Origin: an uncultured Pseudomonadota bacterium
GTDB taxonomy: Bacteria; Pseudomonadota; Gammaproteobacteria; Methylococcales; Methylomonadaceae
Length of the DNA stretch: 64,000 nucleotides
Direction: 5' to 3'
Assembly (NCBI GenBank): GCA_903889445.1
Contig: CAISXF010000005.1
Location: 247,557-311,556 of the forward strand
This document shows, piece by piece, positions 49,149 through 58,822 of the stretch (position 1 is the first letter of the stretch; each line of letters starts with the position of its first letter). The notes under the pieces are model-generated. The model had not been told where the DNA came from and ran no database searches. It was given only the letters and a program-made list of their open reading frames with translations. Both the position numbers and the translations under genes were made by a program.

Positions 49149-50444
49149 TTAACGATGTTGAGACGGTAAATTACGTTGCGTTGAACCGCTGTATAATTGA
49201 CGTGGGCGACCAATGCGTTGTTCAGGATCGGCTATCATTTCATCCCAATGAGCAATCCAGCCAATTGAGCGTCCCATTGCAAAAATGGCGGTAAACATAT
49301 TTGCTGGAATGCCCAAAGCGTGCAATACAATGCCCGAATAAAAATCGACATTGGGATAGAGTTTTTTCTCAATAAAATAGGAATCTTCCAACGCATGCCG
49401 TTCGAGTTCTAACGCCAATTTGAACAATTTATCATCATGCAAACCCAGTTCTTCTAACACTTCATAACAAGTTGCTCGCATGAGTTTGGCTCGCGGATCG
49501 TAATTTTTATAAACACGATGTCCAAAGCCCATTAAACGAAACACATCATTTTTGTCTTTTGCACGCGCGATAAATTTTGGAATTTCAGACACATCACCGA
49601 TTTGTTTTAGCATATTCAAAACGGCTTCGTTCGCGCCACCGTGCGCCGCGCCCCATAAACACGCAATGCCTGCCGTAATACACGCATACGGATTCGCGCC
49701 ACTTGAACCGGCTAACCGCACGGTTGAAGTCGAGGCATTTTGTTCATGATCGGCATGTAAAATTAGAATACGCTCCAATGCCTGAACTAAAACAGGATTC
49801 GGAATATAATCTTCGCAAGGCGTAGCAAACATCATTCGCATGAAATTAGCGACGTAGCTCAGTTTATTATTCGGATACATGAATGGCAAACCGATGCTGT
49901 ATTTGTAACACATCGCCACAATCGTCGGTACTTTGGCAATTAACCGAATCGCGCTTAAATCTCTATCTTTTTTAGATTTAATATCCAGCGCGTCGTGATA
50001 AAATGCGGACAATGCACCTACCACGCCAACCATAATCGCCATTGGGTGCGCGTCGCGACGAAACCCTTTGAAAAAATTGGTTAACTGATCATGCACCATC
50101 GTGTGCATGGTGATATTTTGTTCAAATGCGGTTAATTCTTCCGCCGTTGGCAGTTCGCTGTGCAGCAATAAATGGCAGACTTCTAAAAATGAGCAGCGTT
50201 CCGCAAGCTGCTCAATCGGAAAACCCCGATATAATAAAACGCCTTCTTCGCCGTCAATGTAAGTAATCGTGGACGTGCAGCTTGCTGTCGAATTAAAACC
50301 TGGGTCATAAGTAAACATCCCTGTTTTTTTGTATAGTGCTTGAACATCGATAACGTCTGGCCCGATTGTTCCATTTAAAACTGGTAAATCACACACCAAC
50401 TGTGAATTCTCGTCTAATAACGTAAATGTGCGGGTTTGAGTCAT
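49149..50444 (-). CDS. gltA: citrate synthase, type II
   Basis: Condenses acetyl-CoA and oxaloacetate, entry of the TCA cycle. Catalytic His in [14 protein letters not shown] and in [15 protein letters not shown], and the catalytic Asp region VDFYSGIV. The 431-residue length with an N-terminal beta domain ([17 protein letters not shown]) is the hexameric, NADH-sensitive Gram-negative form. The upstream 85 bases are largely a REP-like doublet; a TATAAT sits at 50456-50461, only 11 bases before the ATG. Confidence 0.95.
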   Translation of the reverse strand: MTQTRTFTLLDENSQLVCDLPVLNGTIGPDVIDVQALYKKTGMFTYDPGFNSTASCTSTITYIDGEEGVLLYRGFPIEQLAERCSFLEVCHLLLHSELPTAEELTAFEQNITMHTMVHDQLTNFFKGFRRDAHPMAIMVGVVGALSAFYHDALDIKSKKDRDLSAIRLIAKVPTIVAMCYKYSIGLPFMYPNNKLSYVANFMRMMFATPCEDYIPNPVLVQALERILILHADHEQNASTSTVRLAGSSGANPYACITAGIACLWGAAHGGANEAVLNMLKQIGDVSEIPKFIARAKDKNDVFRLMGFGHRVYKNYDPRAKLMRATCYEVLEELGLHDDKLFKLALELERHALEDSYFIEKKLYPNVDFYSGIVLHALGIPANMFTAIFAMGRSIGWIAHWDEMIADPEQRIGRPRQLYSGSTQRNLPSQHR

Positions 50445-50470
50445 GATTTTTCTCGATTATATTTTCAAAT

Positions 50471-50527
50471 GTGGGCGCGAATTCATTCGCGCAGATACTC
50501 GAAAAGCGCGAATGAATTCGCGCCCAC
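50471..50527. repeat. REP-like doublet between eda and gltA
   Basis: Two perfect 22-base inverted arms (50471-50492 and 50506-50527) around a 13-base spacer. Each arm begins GTGG and contains GCGAATTCATTCGC. Same architecture as the doublet at 43607-43661 with a different core. It begins two bases after the eda stop codon. Confidence 0.8.
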
Positions 50528-50529
50528 CT

Positions 50530-51183
50530 CTATGTTGATGAGCGATTCACACCAGCAATCGCTTGTTGCGCTAATTCGGTGACTTTCGCCCAATCTTTAT
50601 TTTTCACTACGTCAGCGGGCGCAAGCCATGAACCACCGACGCAAGCGACGTTGCTGAGTTTCAAATAATCGTTGTAATTGGCTAATGAAATGCCGCCCGT
50701 TGGACAAAAAGTGACTTGTGGAATTGGGCCGGCAATCGCTTTTAACATCGGAATACCACCGGCATTTTCAGCAGGGAAAAATTTGAAATGATCCAATCCG
50801 TATTCCATGCCAAGCATCAATTCTGACAAACTCGAAATGCCTGGAATTAACGCAATCGAACTTTTTTGTGCAGCTGCTAATAAAAGCGGCGTTAAACCTG
50901 GGCTGATTGCGAATACTGCACCGGCTTCTTTAGCAGCTTTAAGTTGTTCAGGCGTTAAAATCGTTCCTGCGCCTACAATTGCATCAGGAACTTCTTGGCT
51001 AATTAGACGAATTGCTTCTAATGCAACCGATGTTCGCAATGTAATTTCTAAAACTCGAATTCCACCCGCTACCAAGGCTTTCGCTAACGGTACGGCGTTT
51101 TCCAAATCTTGAATGACCATGACTGGCATAACTGGACTGGCGTTTAAAACGATTGATGGTTGAATTTTCCACTGATTGTTCAT
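50530..51183 (-). CDS. eda: KDPG/KHG aldolase
   Basis: Cleaves 2-keto-3-deoxy-6-phosphogluconate to pyruvate and glyceraldehyde-3-phosphate, the last Entner-Doudoroff step. Schiff-base Lys is in [13 protein letters not shown]; catalytic Glu is in LEITLRT; phosphate-binding PTGGIS is present. From ATG 51183 it is 217 residues; the frame extends 19 codons further upstream but that N-terminus is not family-like. No edd neighbour, so the full pathway is not shown here. Confidence 0.94.
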   Translation of the reverse strand: MNNQWKIQPSIVLNASPVMPVMVIQDLENAVPLAKALVAGGIRVLEITLRTSVALEAIRLISQEVPDAIVGAGTILTPEQLKAAKEAGAVFAISPGLTPLLLAAAQKSSIALIPGISSLSELMLGMEYGLDHFKFFPAENAGGIPMLKAIAGPIPQVTFCPTGGISLANYNDYLKLSNVACVGGSWLAPADVVKNKDWAKVTELAQQAIAGVNRSST

Positions 51184-51238
51184 TTTTAACTCGCTGTGTA
51201 TGGGTAATAAAAGGGAAATTGCTCTAATTTCGAGGCGC

Positions 51239-51247
51239 ATTATCGCA
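51239..51247 (-). promoter_or_regulatory. extended -10 promoter of eda
   Basis: TGCGATAAT on the minus strand fits TGn plus a -10 box (GATAAT), about 55 bases before the eda start. Two small GC hairpins further upstream (51265-51297) may end the ttcA transcript. Confidence 0.4.
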
Positions 51248-51290
51248 GAATTTGACTGTTTTTACAGTTACAATGCGGTTGTACCGCAAG

Positions 51291-52139
51291 TTACAACGCC
51301 AATAAATCTAAATCGGTATCCGCAATCGCGTTCGGTTCACGCAATAAATTCACGAAATTAAACAAATTTTTATCGGCTAATTGCGAAGGTGCGACATTTT
51401 GCAAGCTGGTGAAAATCGTTTCCAAACGCCCAGGAAATTGTTTGTCCCACACTTTCAACATATCTTTCATAGCTTTACGTTGTAAATTTTCTTGCGAGCC
51501 GCACAAATTACACGGAATAATCGGGAAGTTTTTGAACGCGGCAAAACGTTCAATGTCTTTTTCGCGTGTGTAAGCTAATGGACGAATGATGATATTTTTC
51601 TTGTCGTCGCTGAGTAATTTCGGCGGCATCGCTTTGAGTTTTCCACCGTAAAAAATATTCAAAAAGAACGTTTCTAAAATATCGTCACGGTGATGACCCA
51701 GCGCAATTTTTGTGACGTTATTTGCCTCGGCGTAACCGTACAACGTGCCGCGCCGCAAGCGTGAACACAAACTACACGTCGTCTGCCCTTCAGGAATCAC
51801 CCGTTTCACGACGCTGTAAGTGTCTTTTTCAATAACGTGATACGGCACGCCAATTTTTTCAAGGTATTCGGGCAAAACGTGTTCGGGAAAACCAGGTTGT
51901 TTTTGGTCTAAATTCACCGCAATCAATTCAAAATTCACAGGTGCCGTTTTTTGCAAATTCATCAACACATCAAGCAGCGTGTAAGAATCTTTGCCGCCCG
52001 ACAAGCACACCATAATTTTGTCGCCGTTTTCAATCATGTTGAAATCAGCAATAGCATCGCCGACGCTGTGACGTAAACGTTTTTGAATTTTGTTGAATTC
52101 AAATCGCTCTTTTTGGTTTAAATCGGAATTTTCAGTCAT
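51291..52139 (-). CDS. ttcA: tRNA-cytidine(32) 2-sulfurtransferase TtcA
   Basis: Makes 2-thiocytidine at tRNA position 32 using ATP and a [4Fe-4S] cluster. The PP-loop is [14 protein letters not shown]. Cluster Cys pairs are CSLC ([12 protein letters not shown]) and C in [15 protein letters not shown]. The C-terminal half is otherwise helical, 282 residues, normal. It overlaps the upstream methyltransferase stop by four bases. Confidence 0.95.
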   Translation of the reverse strand: MTENSDLNQKERFEFNKIQKRLRHSVGDAIADFNMIENGDKIMVCLSGGKDSYTLLDVLMNLQKTAPVNFELIAVNLDQKQPGFPEHVLPEYLEKIGVPYHVIEKDTYSVVKRVIPEGQTTCSLCSRLRRGTLYGYAEANNVTKIALGHHRDDILETFFLNIFYGGKLKAMPPKLLSDDKKNIIIRPLAYTREKDIERFAAFKNFPIIPCNLCGSQENLQRKAMKDMLKVWDKQFPGRLETIFTSLQNVAPSQLADKNLFNFVNLLREPNAIADTDLDLLAL

Positions 52140-53071
52140 TTTTGAGAAAAGCAGAAATCTAAAACTTGTTTTGCATCGGTGAATTTTGCAGTCGCATTTC
52201 TTTCGTCGAAAATTTTACGAACTTTTCCAAGCAATCGTAAATACGGAAACTGCGACAAATAATGATTCAAAACGGTGTGATTTTTGACAATCGCAAACAC
52301 TTTTTCATAATTACCTGCGATTGCCAGCGGTGCGTTTGCGATTTCAGATTTTTGGGCGATTAACGTGAGATTACCGCCGTCTTCCGAAACTAACGATTGA
52401 ACCACCGAAAAGCCTGTTTTTTCTGCCAATAACGCCAATGTTTCTGGATTGAAATTAAACAAATGTGCGGTGTGAAACGTACTTTTTGGTGATTGACAAA
52501 CCGCTTCCACATTTGGCACTTCTAACGCCAAAATGCCATTCGGTTTTAACCATGTTCGCAACTTTTCCAGCATCGTCGTGGGATTATCAACGTGTTCTAA
52601 AACGTGCGACATCGTAATGAAATCAAACGTTCCAGCGGTAAATTCCAAATTTTGAGCAAATCCAATTTGAACATTTAAACCATATTGTTCTTTGGAATAA
52701 TTTCCGTAACCCTCATTCGGTTCAATCGCCGAAACATCAAAGCCTTTTTTCGTCAATAAATACGAAAATTCGCCCCCGCCCGAACCGATTTCAAGCACCT
52801 TTTTTTTACCTGCCAAATGCGTTTCGAGGCGTTTATAACGTTCGATGGCGACATTTGCTGCGCGATAAATATGTTTAATTTTCGGGCTGTAAGTGCCTTT
52901 GTAAAGAATGCGATAATTTTTTTGATAATACTCTGCGGTATCAATCGGAAACGGATCGCTCCAAACCAAACCGCAATTTTTGCAAATTACGGTTCGCAAT
53001 GCGCCATCGCGTCCTACATTTGAAAGTTCATCGAAGTCTGTCGAATGGCACACATTACAAGGATTTGTCAT
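52136..53071 (-). CDS. class I SAM-dependent methyltransferase with N-terminal Cys-rich motif
   Basis: A 311-residue protein. N-terminal CNVC and CKNCGLVW form a likely zinc ribbon. Residues ~90-190 are a Methyltransf_23-type SAM domain: [15 protein letters not shown] (motif I), [24 protein letters not shown] and [13 protein letters not shown]. Such zinc-ribbon methyltransferases often act on sugars, lipids or nucleotides of surface polymers; the substrate here is unknown. It lies between fabB (3 bases) and ttcA (overlap), so is cotranscribed with both. Confidence 0.8.
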   Translation of the reverse strand: MTNPCNVCHSTDFDELSNVGRDGALRTVICKNCGLVWSDPFPIDTAEYYQKNYRILYKGTYSPKIKHIYRAANVAIERYKRLETHLAGKKKVLEIGSGGGEFSYLLTKKGFDVSAIEPNEGYGNYSKEQYGLNVQIGFAQNLEFTAGTFDFITMSHVLEHVDNPTTMLEKLRTWLKPNGILALEVPNVEAVCQSPKSTFHTAHLFNFNPETLALLAEKTGFSVVQSLVSEDGGNLTLIAQKSEIANAPLAIAGNYEKVFAIVKNHTVLNHYLSQFPYLRLLGKVRKIFDERNATAKFTDAKQVLDFCFSQK

Positions 53072-53074
53072 TGA

Positions 53075-54295
53075 TTAACCGTTGTAACGTTGGAAAATTA
53101 GCGTTGCATTCGTGCCGCCAAATCCAAAACTATTCGACATAATCGTGTTCAACGTGACGTTGTCTTGGCGTTCGCGGACGATGGGAATACCTTCTGCACC
53201 AGCGTCTAAATTCGTGATATTCGCCGATGCACTCAAGAAATTATTTTGCATCATCAATAACGAATAAATCGCTTCATTCACACCCGCCGCGCCTAATGCG
53301 TGACCTGTTAAAGATTTTGTTGAACTCACCCACGGCACGTTTGCCCCCGAAAACACTTCGCGTAACGCGCCTAATTCTTTCGTATCACCGACAGGCGTAC
53401 TCGTGCCGTGTGCGTTCACATAGTCGATTTTGCCATCAACCGTTGCCATCGCCTGCTGCATACAACGCACCGCGCCTTCGCCCGAAGGTTGCACCATGTC
53501 GTAACCGTCAGAAGTCGCGCCATAACCGACGAGTTCAGCGTAAATTTTCGCGCCCCGCGCTTTGGCGTGTTCGAGTTCTTCAATCACCAAAACACCGCCG
53601 CCGCCTGAAATCACAAAGCCGTCGCGGCTTTCATCGTAAGGACGTGAAGCCGTCGTTGGCGCGTCGTTATATTTTGAAGACATTGCACCCATCGCATCGA
53701 ATAACACCGACATTGTCCAATGAACTTCTTCGCCACCGCCAGCAAACACGACATCTTGCTTGCCCATTTGAATCAATTCCATTGCGTGACCGATGCAATG
53801 TGCGCTGGTCGCGCAAGCAGATGTAATCGAATAATTCACGCCTTTTATTTTGAACGGAGTCGCCAAACACGCCGTATTCGTACTCGACATGGTACGCGGC
53901 ACGCGATAAGGTCCAACTTGTTTCACGCCTTTTTCACGCAAAATATCGGCGGCTTCCACGACATTTGCCGTCGAAGGACCTCCAGAACCCATCACTAAAC
54001 CCGTGCGGAAATTCGAGATTTCACTTTCTTCTAAACCCGAATCGTCAATCGCTTGCTGCATCGCAACGTAATTAAACGCCGCGCCATCGCCCATAAAACG
54101 ACGCACTTTGCGATCAATTAAATTGTCTAATTCGATTTTGATTGCGCCTTCAACTTGACTACGCAAGCCCATTTCTTTGTAAATTTCAGAAAAAACGATG
54201 CCTGAACGTCCGTTTTTCAACGATTCGACAACTTCTTGTTGATTATTTCCAATGCTAGAGACAATGCCCAAACCTGTAACGACCACCCGTTTCAT
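53075..54295 (-). CDS. fabB: beta-ketoacyl-ACP synthase I
   Basis: Elongates cis-unsaturated acyl-ACP in type II fatty acid synthesis. Catalytic triad: Cys in [12 protein letters not shown], His in [11 protein letters not shown] and His in [13 protein letters not shown]. From ATG 54295, which has GGGTG upstream, it is 406 residues, the length of E. coli FabB. Longer starts up to 54310 overlap fabA. Next to fabA, the pair makes unsaturated fatty acids anaerobically. Confidence 0.96.
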   Translation of the reverse strand: MKRVVVTGLGIVSSIGNNQQEVVESLKNGRSGIVFSEIYKEMGLRSQVEGAIKIELDNLIDRKVRRFMGDGAAFNYVAMQQAIDDSGLEESEISNFRTGLVMGSGGPSTANVVEAADILREKGVKQVGPYRVPRTMSSTNTACLATPFKIKGVNYSITSACATSAHCIGHAMELIQMGKQDVVFAGGGEEVHWTMSVLFDAMGAMSSKYNDAPTTASRPYDESRDGFVISGGGGVLVIEELEHAKARGAKIYAELVGYGATSDGYDMVQPSGEGAVRCMQQAMATVDGKIDYVNAHGTSTPVGDTKELGALREVFSGANVPWVSSTKSLTGHALGAAGVNEAIYSLLMMQNNFLSASANITNLDAGAEGIPIVRERQDNVTLNTIMSNSFGFGGTNATLIFQRYNG

Positions 54296-54306
54296 TGTTT
54301 TCACCC

Positions 54307-54822
54307 TCAAAAATTTTCTGTAGAAGTAAATAAGCCCACACGCAAATCTGTGGCTTCGTAAATCACTTTGCCATCGACTTCCATCGTTGCATCGGCAATG
54401 CCCATGACTAATTTACGCATAATCACACGTTTTAAATTCACGCGATAAGTGACTTTTTTGTTGGTTGGCAAAACTTGTCCGGTGAATTTCACTTCGCCCA
54501 CGCCCAACGCCCGACCTTTTCCAGGACCGCCCATCCAGCATAAATAAAAACCCACGAGTTGCCACATTGCGTCCAAACCTAGACATCCTGGCATCACGGG
54601 ATCGCCCTTAAAGTGGCAATCGAAAAACCATAAATCGGGCGTAATATCGAGTTCCGCGACGATTTCGCCTTTACCGAAAGTACCGCCTTCATCAGAAATA
54701 TGCGTGATTCTGTTCATCATCAGCATATTCGGTAAAGGAAGTTGTGCGTTTGCCGGTCCGTATAATTCGCCTCGACCAGACTGAAGTAATTCTTCGCGGG
54801 TGAAGCTGGATTGTCTCTGCAT
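54307..54822 (-). CDS. fabA: 3-hydroxydecanoyl-ACP dehydratase/isomerase
   Basis: Introduces the double bond of unsaturated fatty acids by isomerising trans-2- to cis-3-decenoyl-ACP. Hot-dog fold with catalytic His in [14 protein letters not shown] and Asp in CLGLDAMWQ. 171 residues, the size of E. coli FabA. Directly upstream of fabB. Confidence 0.97.
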   Translation of the reverse strand: MQRQSSFTREELLQSGRGELYGPANAQLPLPNMLMMNRITHISDEGGTFGKGEIVAELDITPDLWFFDCHFKGDPVMPGCLGLDAMWQLVGFYLCWMGGPGKGRALGVGEVKFTGQVLPTNKKVTYRVNLKRVIMRKLVMGIADATMEVDGKVIYEATDLRVGLFTSTENF

Positions 54823-54943
54823 GATTCTTAAAACCTGTTGTAGTTATTCTTATAAGTTGCGCGTCATTATCTAACAGTCGCTAAAAAAAATCAGCTCAAT
54901 TTTTAGCAATAGAATGACAAATTGGGCAAGTTTCACTGGCGTA

Positions 54944-55324
54944 TTAACGTTTTGACTTGCTTTTTTTCTTTGCGGCTTGTTCAGCGTTTAGTCTATTTTC
55001 CATTTGCAACGCGCTTTCTTTTTCCGGTTCGGGTGGGGCAACTGGTGGTTCGACTGGTGGGGCAATCGATGCCAAATACTCACTTTTTTTCATGACTTTC
55101 GGCACAATTTGTTCCGGTTGTTTGTAAGCATCGCTAAATTGCCGCGAAAATATATTATCAACAGTTAGTATGGGAATTAACAAAATCACTAACACCGCAA
55201 TCGCCACGAACGCTGGATTCATAATGGTTGAGAGCCAATACGCCGCCAATCCACCAATCAATAATCGGGTGAAACTAGGCATTTTTACCAACACTATTTT
55301 TTTTTCTTTTATGTTCGCCATCAT
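54944..55324 (-). CDS. small membrane protein, unknown
   Basis: A 126-residue protein with two adjacent membrane segments (about residues 17-33 and 36-54: LLIGGLAAYWLSTIM, AFVAIAVLVILLIPIL). A soluble tail follows with a Pro-rich stretch (APPVEPPVAPPEPEKE) and a basic end (AAKKKSKSKR). No family recognised. It starts 13 bases after sppA and is probably cotranscribed with it. Confidence 0.6.
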   Translation of the reverse strand: MMANIKEKKIVLVKMPSFTRLLIGGLAAYWLSTIMNPAFVAIAVLVILLIPILTVDNIFSRQFSDAYKQPEQIVPKVMKKSEYLASIAPPVEPPVAPPEPEKESALQMENRLNAEQAAKKKSKSKR

Positions 55325-55337
55325 TCTTTCTCAATTC

Positions 55338-56285
55338 TTAACGCAACGTGATTGGCTGCAAAAAACTACTCATGGCTTGACCAAACGACGCGCCCAATCG
55401 TCCGGCAATTCTATCCATTAAGTGTTCTTGCGGCGTAAAATTCACTTCGTTTTCAGCCCCAATTAAGGTTTTAGCTACCTCATTTTGCGTGGCAAATTCA
55501 TCAACTAAACCTAATTTAACGCCCTCTTCGCCTGTCCATACTAAACCAGAAAACATGTCGGGCGTTTCTTTTAAGCGCGTACCACGTCCATTTTTCACCG
55601 CAGTGATAAATTGTTGATGCACTTGATTCAACAAACTTTGCATATAAATTGTTTCGTTTTCTTTGCGTGGCGTAAAAGGATCAAGCATCGCTTTATGTGA
55701 ACCGGCAGTCAATAATCGACGTTCTACACCCAATTTTTGCATCCCATCGACAAAACCAAAACCGTCCATCAACACGCCAATCGAACCGACCAAACTGGCG
55801 GGATTAACAAAAATTTTGTCGCTCGCCGACGCGATGTAATAACAGCCCGACGCACACATATCACTGACGACGGTGAAAATTGGTAAGTTTGGATGTTCTT
55901 TTTTAATGCGGCGAATTTCATCGTAAACATACGCTGATTGAACGGGACTGCCGCCAGGTGAATTGGCGTGCAAAATAATTCCCTTCGTGTGTTTATCTTC
56001 CACCGCGTCGCGCAAACCTTCGATAATCGAATCGGCATTGGCATCTTTATCTTCGGCAATCGCGCCGACTAAATCAATAATCGCGGTGTGATCTTCGCCT
56101 TTTGAACCGTGATGATCGCCCAATTTGGGATAAACCGCGACACCAAAAATGGCGAATAAATAAACAAATAACAGCCCTTTAAAAGCGATTCCCCACCGAC
56201 GAGCGCGAGTTTGTTCTGTGATAGCAGCGAGTGCGACTTTTTCAAGTAAATCGCGTTCCCAGCCTGAATTGGGTTGATGTTCCAT
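55338..56285 (-). CDS. sppA: signal peptide peptidase SppA-type protease
   Basis: Membrane-anchored serine protease of the S49 family that degrades cleaved signal peptides. One membrane helix (about residues 31-50, AFKGLLFVYLFAIFGVAVY) precedes a periplasmic protease domain. The Ser nucleophile is in DMCASGCYYIAS and the Lys general base in TAGSHKAMLDPF; LHANSPGGSPVQSA is the oxyanion region. The 315-residue length fits the short, single-domain form rather than E. coli SppA (618). Confidence 0.92.
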   Translation of the reverse strand: MEHQPNSGWERDLLEKVALAAITEQTRARRWGIAFKGLLFVYLFAIFGVAVYPKLGDHHGSKGEDHTAIIDLVGAIAEDKDANADSIIEGLRDAVEDKHTKGIILHANSPGGSPVQSAYVYDEIRRIKKEHPNLPIFTVVSDMCASGCYYIASASDKIFVNPASLVGSIGVLMDGFGFVDGMQKLGVERRLLTAGSHKAMLDPFTPRKENETIYMQSLLNQVHQQFITAVKNGRGTRLKETPDMFSGLVWTGEEGVKLGLVDEFATQNEVAKTLIGAENEVNFTPQEHLMDRIAGRLGASFGQAMSSFLQPITLR

Positions 56286-56304
56286 AAAGTGTTTAACCGT
56301 GTGT

Positions 56305-56955
56305 TTAGATAAAATGTGGTAATAATTCCGTTGGTTGCAAAAAACAATGCAACGGCGAATAATTTTTTAATTGTTCCGAATTGTGTGCGCCACTCGTCAC
56401 GCCAATGGAGGAAATGCCAGCATTCAACGCCATTTGTAAATCGTGTGTCGAATCGCCAATCATCAACGTGCGTTCGCGCAAAATTTGCGTGTGCGCCATG
56501 ATTTCTTCCAACATTTGCGGATGCGGTTTGGATTGTGTTTCGTCAGCGCAACGAGTTAGGCAAAATAAATCCAACGTATTTGTCGCGCTCAAGGCTTCGT
56601 CTAAACCTTCGCGCGTTTTGCCCGTTGCTACTGCCAGTTTAAAACCTTTTTGCTTTAACGCTTCTAACATTTCATAAACGCCCGAAAATAAATCGTCGCG
56701 ACTGATTTTTTTAGAAAAATACGCGCTTTCATAACGTCGCACCAAATCCAAAACTTCATCGGCATTTGCGTCGGAATATAACGCTTCAATCGCACGTTCG
56801 ATGCTCAAACCAATCACATCTTTAGCGGCTTGATAATCGGGAATTTCGTGGCGCGTGTCATTTGCGGCATTTTGCAAACAACGCGCAATCCAATCAATCG
56901 AATCGATTAACGTGCCATCCCAATCAAAAATAAGTAAATCAAAGCGGTTTTTCAT
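56305..56955 (-). CDS. HAD-superfamily phosphatase (phosphoglycolate phosphatase-like)
   Basis: A 216-residue HAD-IA hydrolase. Motif I is FDWDGTLIDS, motif II is AVATGKTREGL, and motif III/IV is MIGDSTHDLQMALNAG. Substrate uncertain; relatives act on phosphoglycolate or nucleotides. It lies 19 bases before sppA. In pseudomonads rluC, a HAD phosphatase and sppA are adjacent (from memory); here rluC is 5 kb away, separated by the glycosyltransferase-glgP-trmL block. Confidence 0.85.
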   Translation of the reverse strand: MKNRFDLLIFDWDGTLIDSIDWIARCLQNAANDTRHEIPDYQAAKDVIGLSIERAIEALYSDANADEVLDLVRRYESAYFSKKISRDDLFSGVYEMLEALKQKGFKLAVATGKTREGLDEALSATNTLDLFCLTRCADETQSKPHPQMLEEIMAHTQILRERTLMIGDSTHDLQMALNAGISSIGVTSGAHNSEQLKNYSPLHCFLQPTELLPHFI

Positions 56956-57005
56956 CTGTTCCTGTTTTTGTTAATGCTGTTGTTATCAAGTTGATTTGTA
57001 AATAT

Positions 57006-58652
57006 TTATAGCGTGAAACGCACCAAATCCATTTTCGCCAACACCGCCACCGCTAAAACGGTTTCACCTAACTCTAGGCGGCTTTGTTGTGAAAGTTCGT
57101 TTAGCGTTAATGTTTTTGCAATTAAAACCCGAGCTATTTTTTCAACATTTGTGATATTTGGCAAAACGTGTGTGGCGTAATTAAACAACGGATTTTTAAT
57201 CAACGCCGCATACGTTTCCACGGTCTGCGCGGTTTGTAACGTAACGCGCGTGTGTGGCTGAATCAATGTTGTCGGATAATGCCCAAAACTGTAAAACGGA
57301 TCAAGCCGATTTCCCGCGACTTTGGGCGCAGCCGTATTTTGTTGTGCCGATTGCCGCAATGTGTGCAATTCCGCGTATAAATTCTGATATTGTGAATACA
57401 CCACGCGCCAATCAAAATGCGTTTTCGCTCGTTCTTTTCCTGCCGCCCCCATTTTTTGCCGCAATTCTGGCTGTTCCACCAATACCGTTAATTTTTCCAC
57501 CAATGCCGTCATCGATATAGAAATCGTTTGGCAAATCAACCCGCAATAAATATCGTAATTGATCATTTCGGTTTCATGCGATTTGGCGAAATTTTCACCT
57601 AAATTCGGCGGCGGCATGAACGTTGGAATCCGAAAACCGTCCACGCCGTCGCGTACCGTATCTTTATAACCGTTCCAATCGCTCACAATCACCGGCAAAC
57701 CCGCCGCCATTGCTTCAATCGGCGTAATGCCAAAGGTTTCTTGAATGTTATCCGACAACGAAATGAAAATATCCGCACTCGCCCAACATTGCCGCGCCAA
57801 TTCAGGATTTCGTCCATCAATAAAACACGCTCGAACGTCTGGACAAAATTGCGCTGCGCCCTCGATAAAACTGGCTTGAATGGCATCGTTGCCAAACCAA
57901 CCGCATTGCAATAATGTGATTTTTTTGCCGGTCGATGTTGCCACTTCTTGCGCGGCAAGATACATCGCGTGCGGGTGCGCTTTGGCGTGAAAAGACAATC
58001 GACCGACAAACACCAACACGATTTCGTCGTCGCTGATATTCAACTCTGTTCGCGCTTCAGCTCGATTATCGGCAGTAAATTCAAAATCACGGCAATGAAT
58101 GCCTAACGGAATCACAGGTAATTGCGGTAACGTGATTTGAATTTGTGAACCAAACCGCCACCGCAACGTGTCAATTTCCGCATTTAATAATAATTTAACG
58201 GTTTCCAACACGGCGGTAGATGTACAAATTAACGCATCCCACGGCATAACGGGCGCAGCTAACAAACCGGTAATCGCATCCATTGCCCGATGTGAAGCCG
58301 TCGTGTGTGTTACGCCAACTAATGAATACGCCGTATTACTCGCGCGTAATCGCAATTTTGCCGCCACGTCCAAACCTGGTCCGGGTAAATATAATGTGCC
58401 AATTTCGCTGAGTAAATCCAAGCGATTGGCGGGAATCCAGTGCGCGGTGGCAGTTGGCTCAATAGTTTGCACCAGATTTGCAAAAACCGCCGCCGATTTT
58501 TGATGGGGCGTGTACGCATAAACTGCCTGCTGATTCCGTCCCGCCACTGCCGCGCGTAAAAAACTGTTTCCCGCCGCTTGCCGTCCCATCAATTTAGGCT
58601 CAGACAATAAATACGCATCAGGTTCAAAAAGAATAGCAGCCGTGTGAGACAT
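57006..58652 (-). CDS. GT4-family glycosyltransferase
   Basis: A 548-residue GT-B glycosyltransferase. VLVFVGRLSFHAKAHP starts the C-terminal donor lobe; the family-4 motif is ETFGITPIEAMAAGLPVIVSDWNGYKDTV, which holds the ExxxxxxxE pair. A ~110-residue C-terminal extension is not recognised. ATG 58652 gives the N-terminus MSHTAAILFEPDAYLL; the frame runs 17 codons further upstream. Divergent from glgP, so a role in glycogen or a related glucan is possible but only inferred from location. Confidence 0.82.
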   Translation of the reverse strand: MSHTAAILFEPDAYLLSEPKLMGRQAAGNSFLRAAVAGRNQQAVYAYTPHQKSAAVFANLVQTIEPTATAHWIPANRLDLLSEIGTLYLPGPGLDVAAKLRLRASNTAYSLVGVTHTTASHRAMDAITGLLAAPVMPWDALICTSTAVLETVKLLLNAEIDTLRWRFGSQIQITLPQLPVIPLGIHCRDFEFTADNRAEARTELNISDDEIVLVFVGRLSFHAKAHPHAMYLAAQEVATSTGKKITLLQCGWFGNDAIQASFIEGAAQFCPDVRACFIDGRNPELARQCWASADIFISLSDNIQETFGITPIEAMAAGLPVIVSDWNGYKDTVRDGVDGFRIPTFMPPPNLGENFAKSHETEMINYDIYCGLICQTISISMTALVEKLTVLVEQPELRQKMGAAGKERAKTHFDWRVVYSQYQNLYAELHTLRQSAQQNTAAPKVAGNRLDPFYSFGHYPTTLIQPHTRVTLQTAQTVETYAALIKNPLFNYATHVLPNITNVEKIARVLIAKTLTLNELSQQSRLELGETVLAVAVLAKMDLVRFTL

Positions 58653-58822
58653 AATGAAAAGTTCCGTAAAATTTAAAAAAGTATCAGTTAGTTTTATTTT
58701 CAATCAACGCAAACAAATTGTCATCAATCGTTGTCATACTCAATCATGCTTATATTTTACCGAATGTAGACTAAAATATCAGTGTGTCCTAAATCTTAAC
58801 TTAACATATAGTGATAATTATC
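58653..58822. other. divergent promoter region between the glycosyltransferase and glgP
   Basis: 170 AT-rich bases that must hold both promoters. No consensus -35/-10 pair stands out. Confidence 0.4.

Noticed and set aside
53227..53826. A 199-residue forward frame antisense to fabB, and 18809-19393 antisense to murC
   Set aside because: Arg/Ser/His-rich shadow frames of highly conserved genes; no independent evidence.
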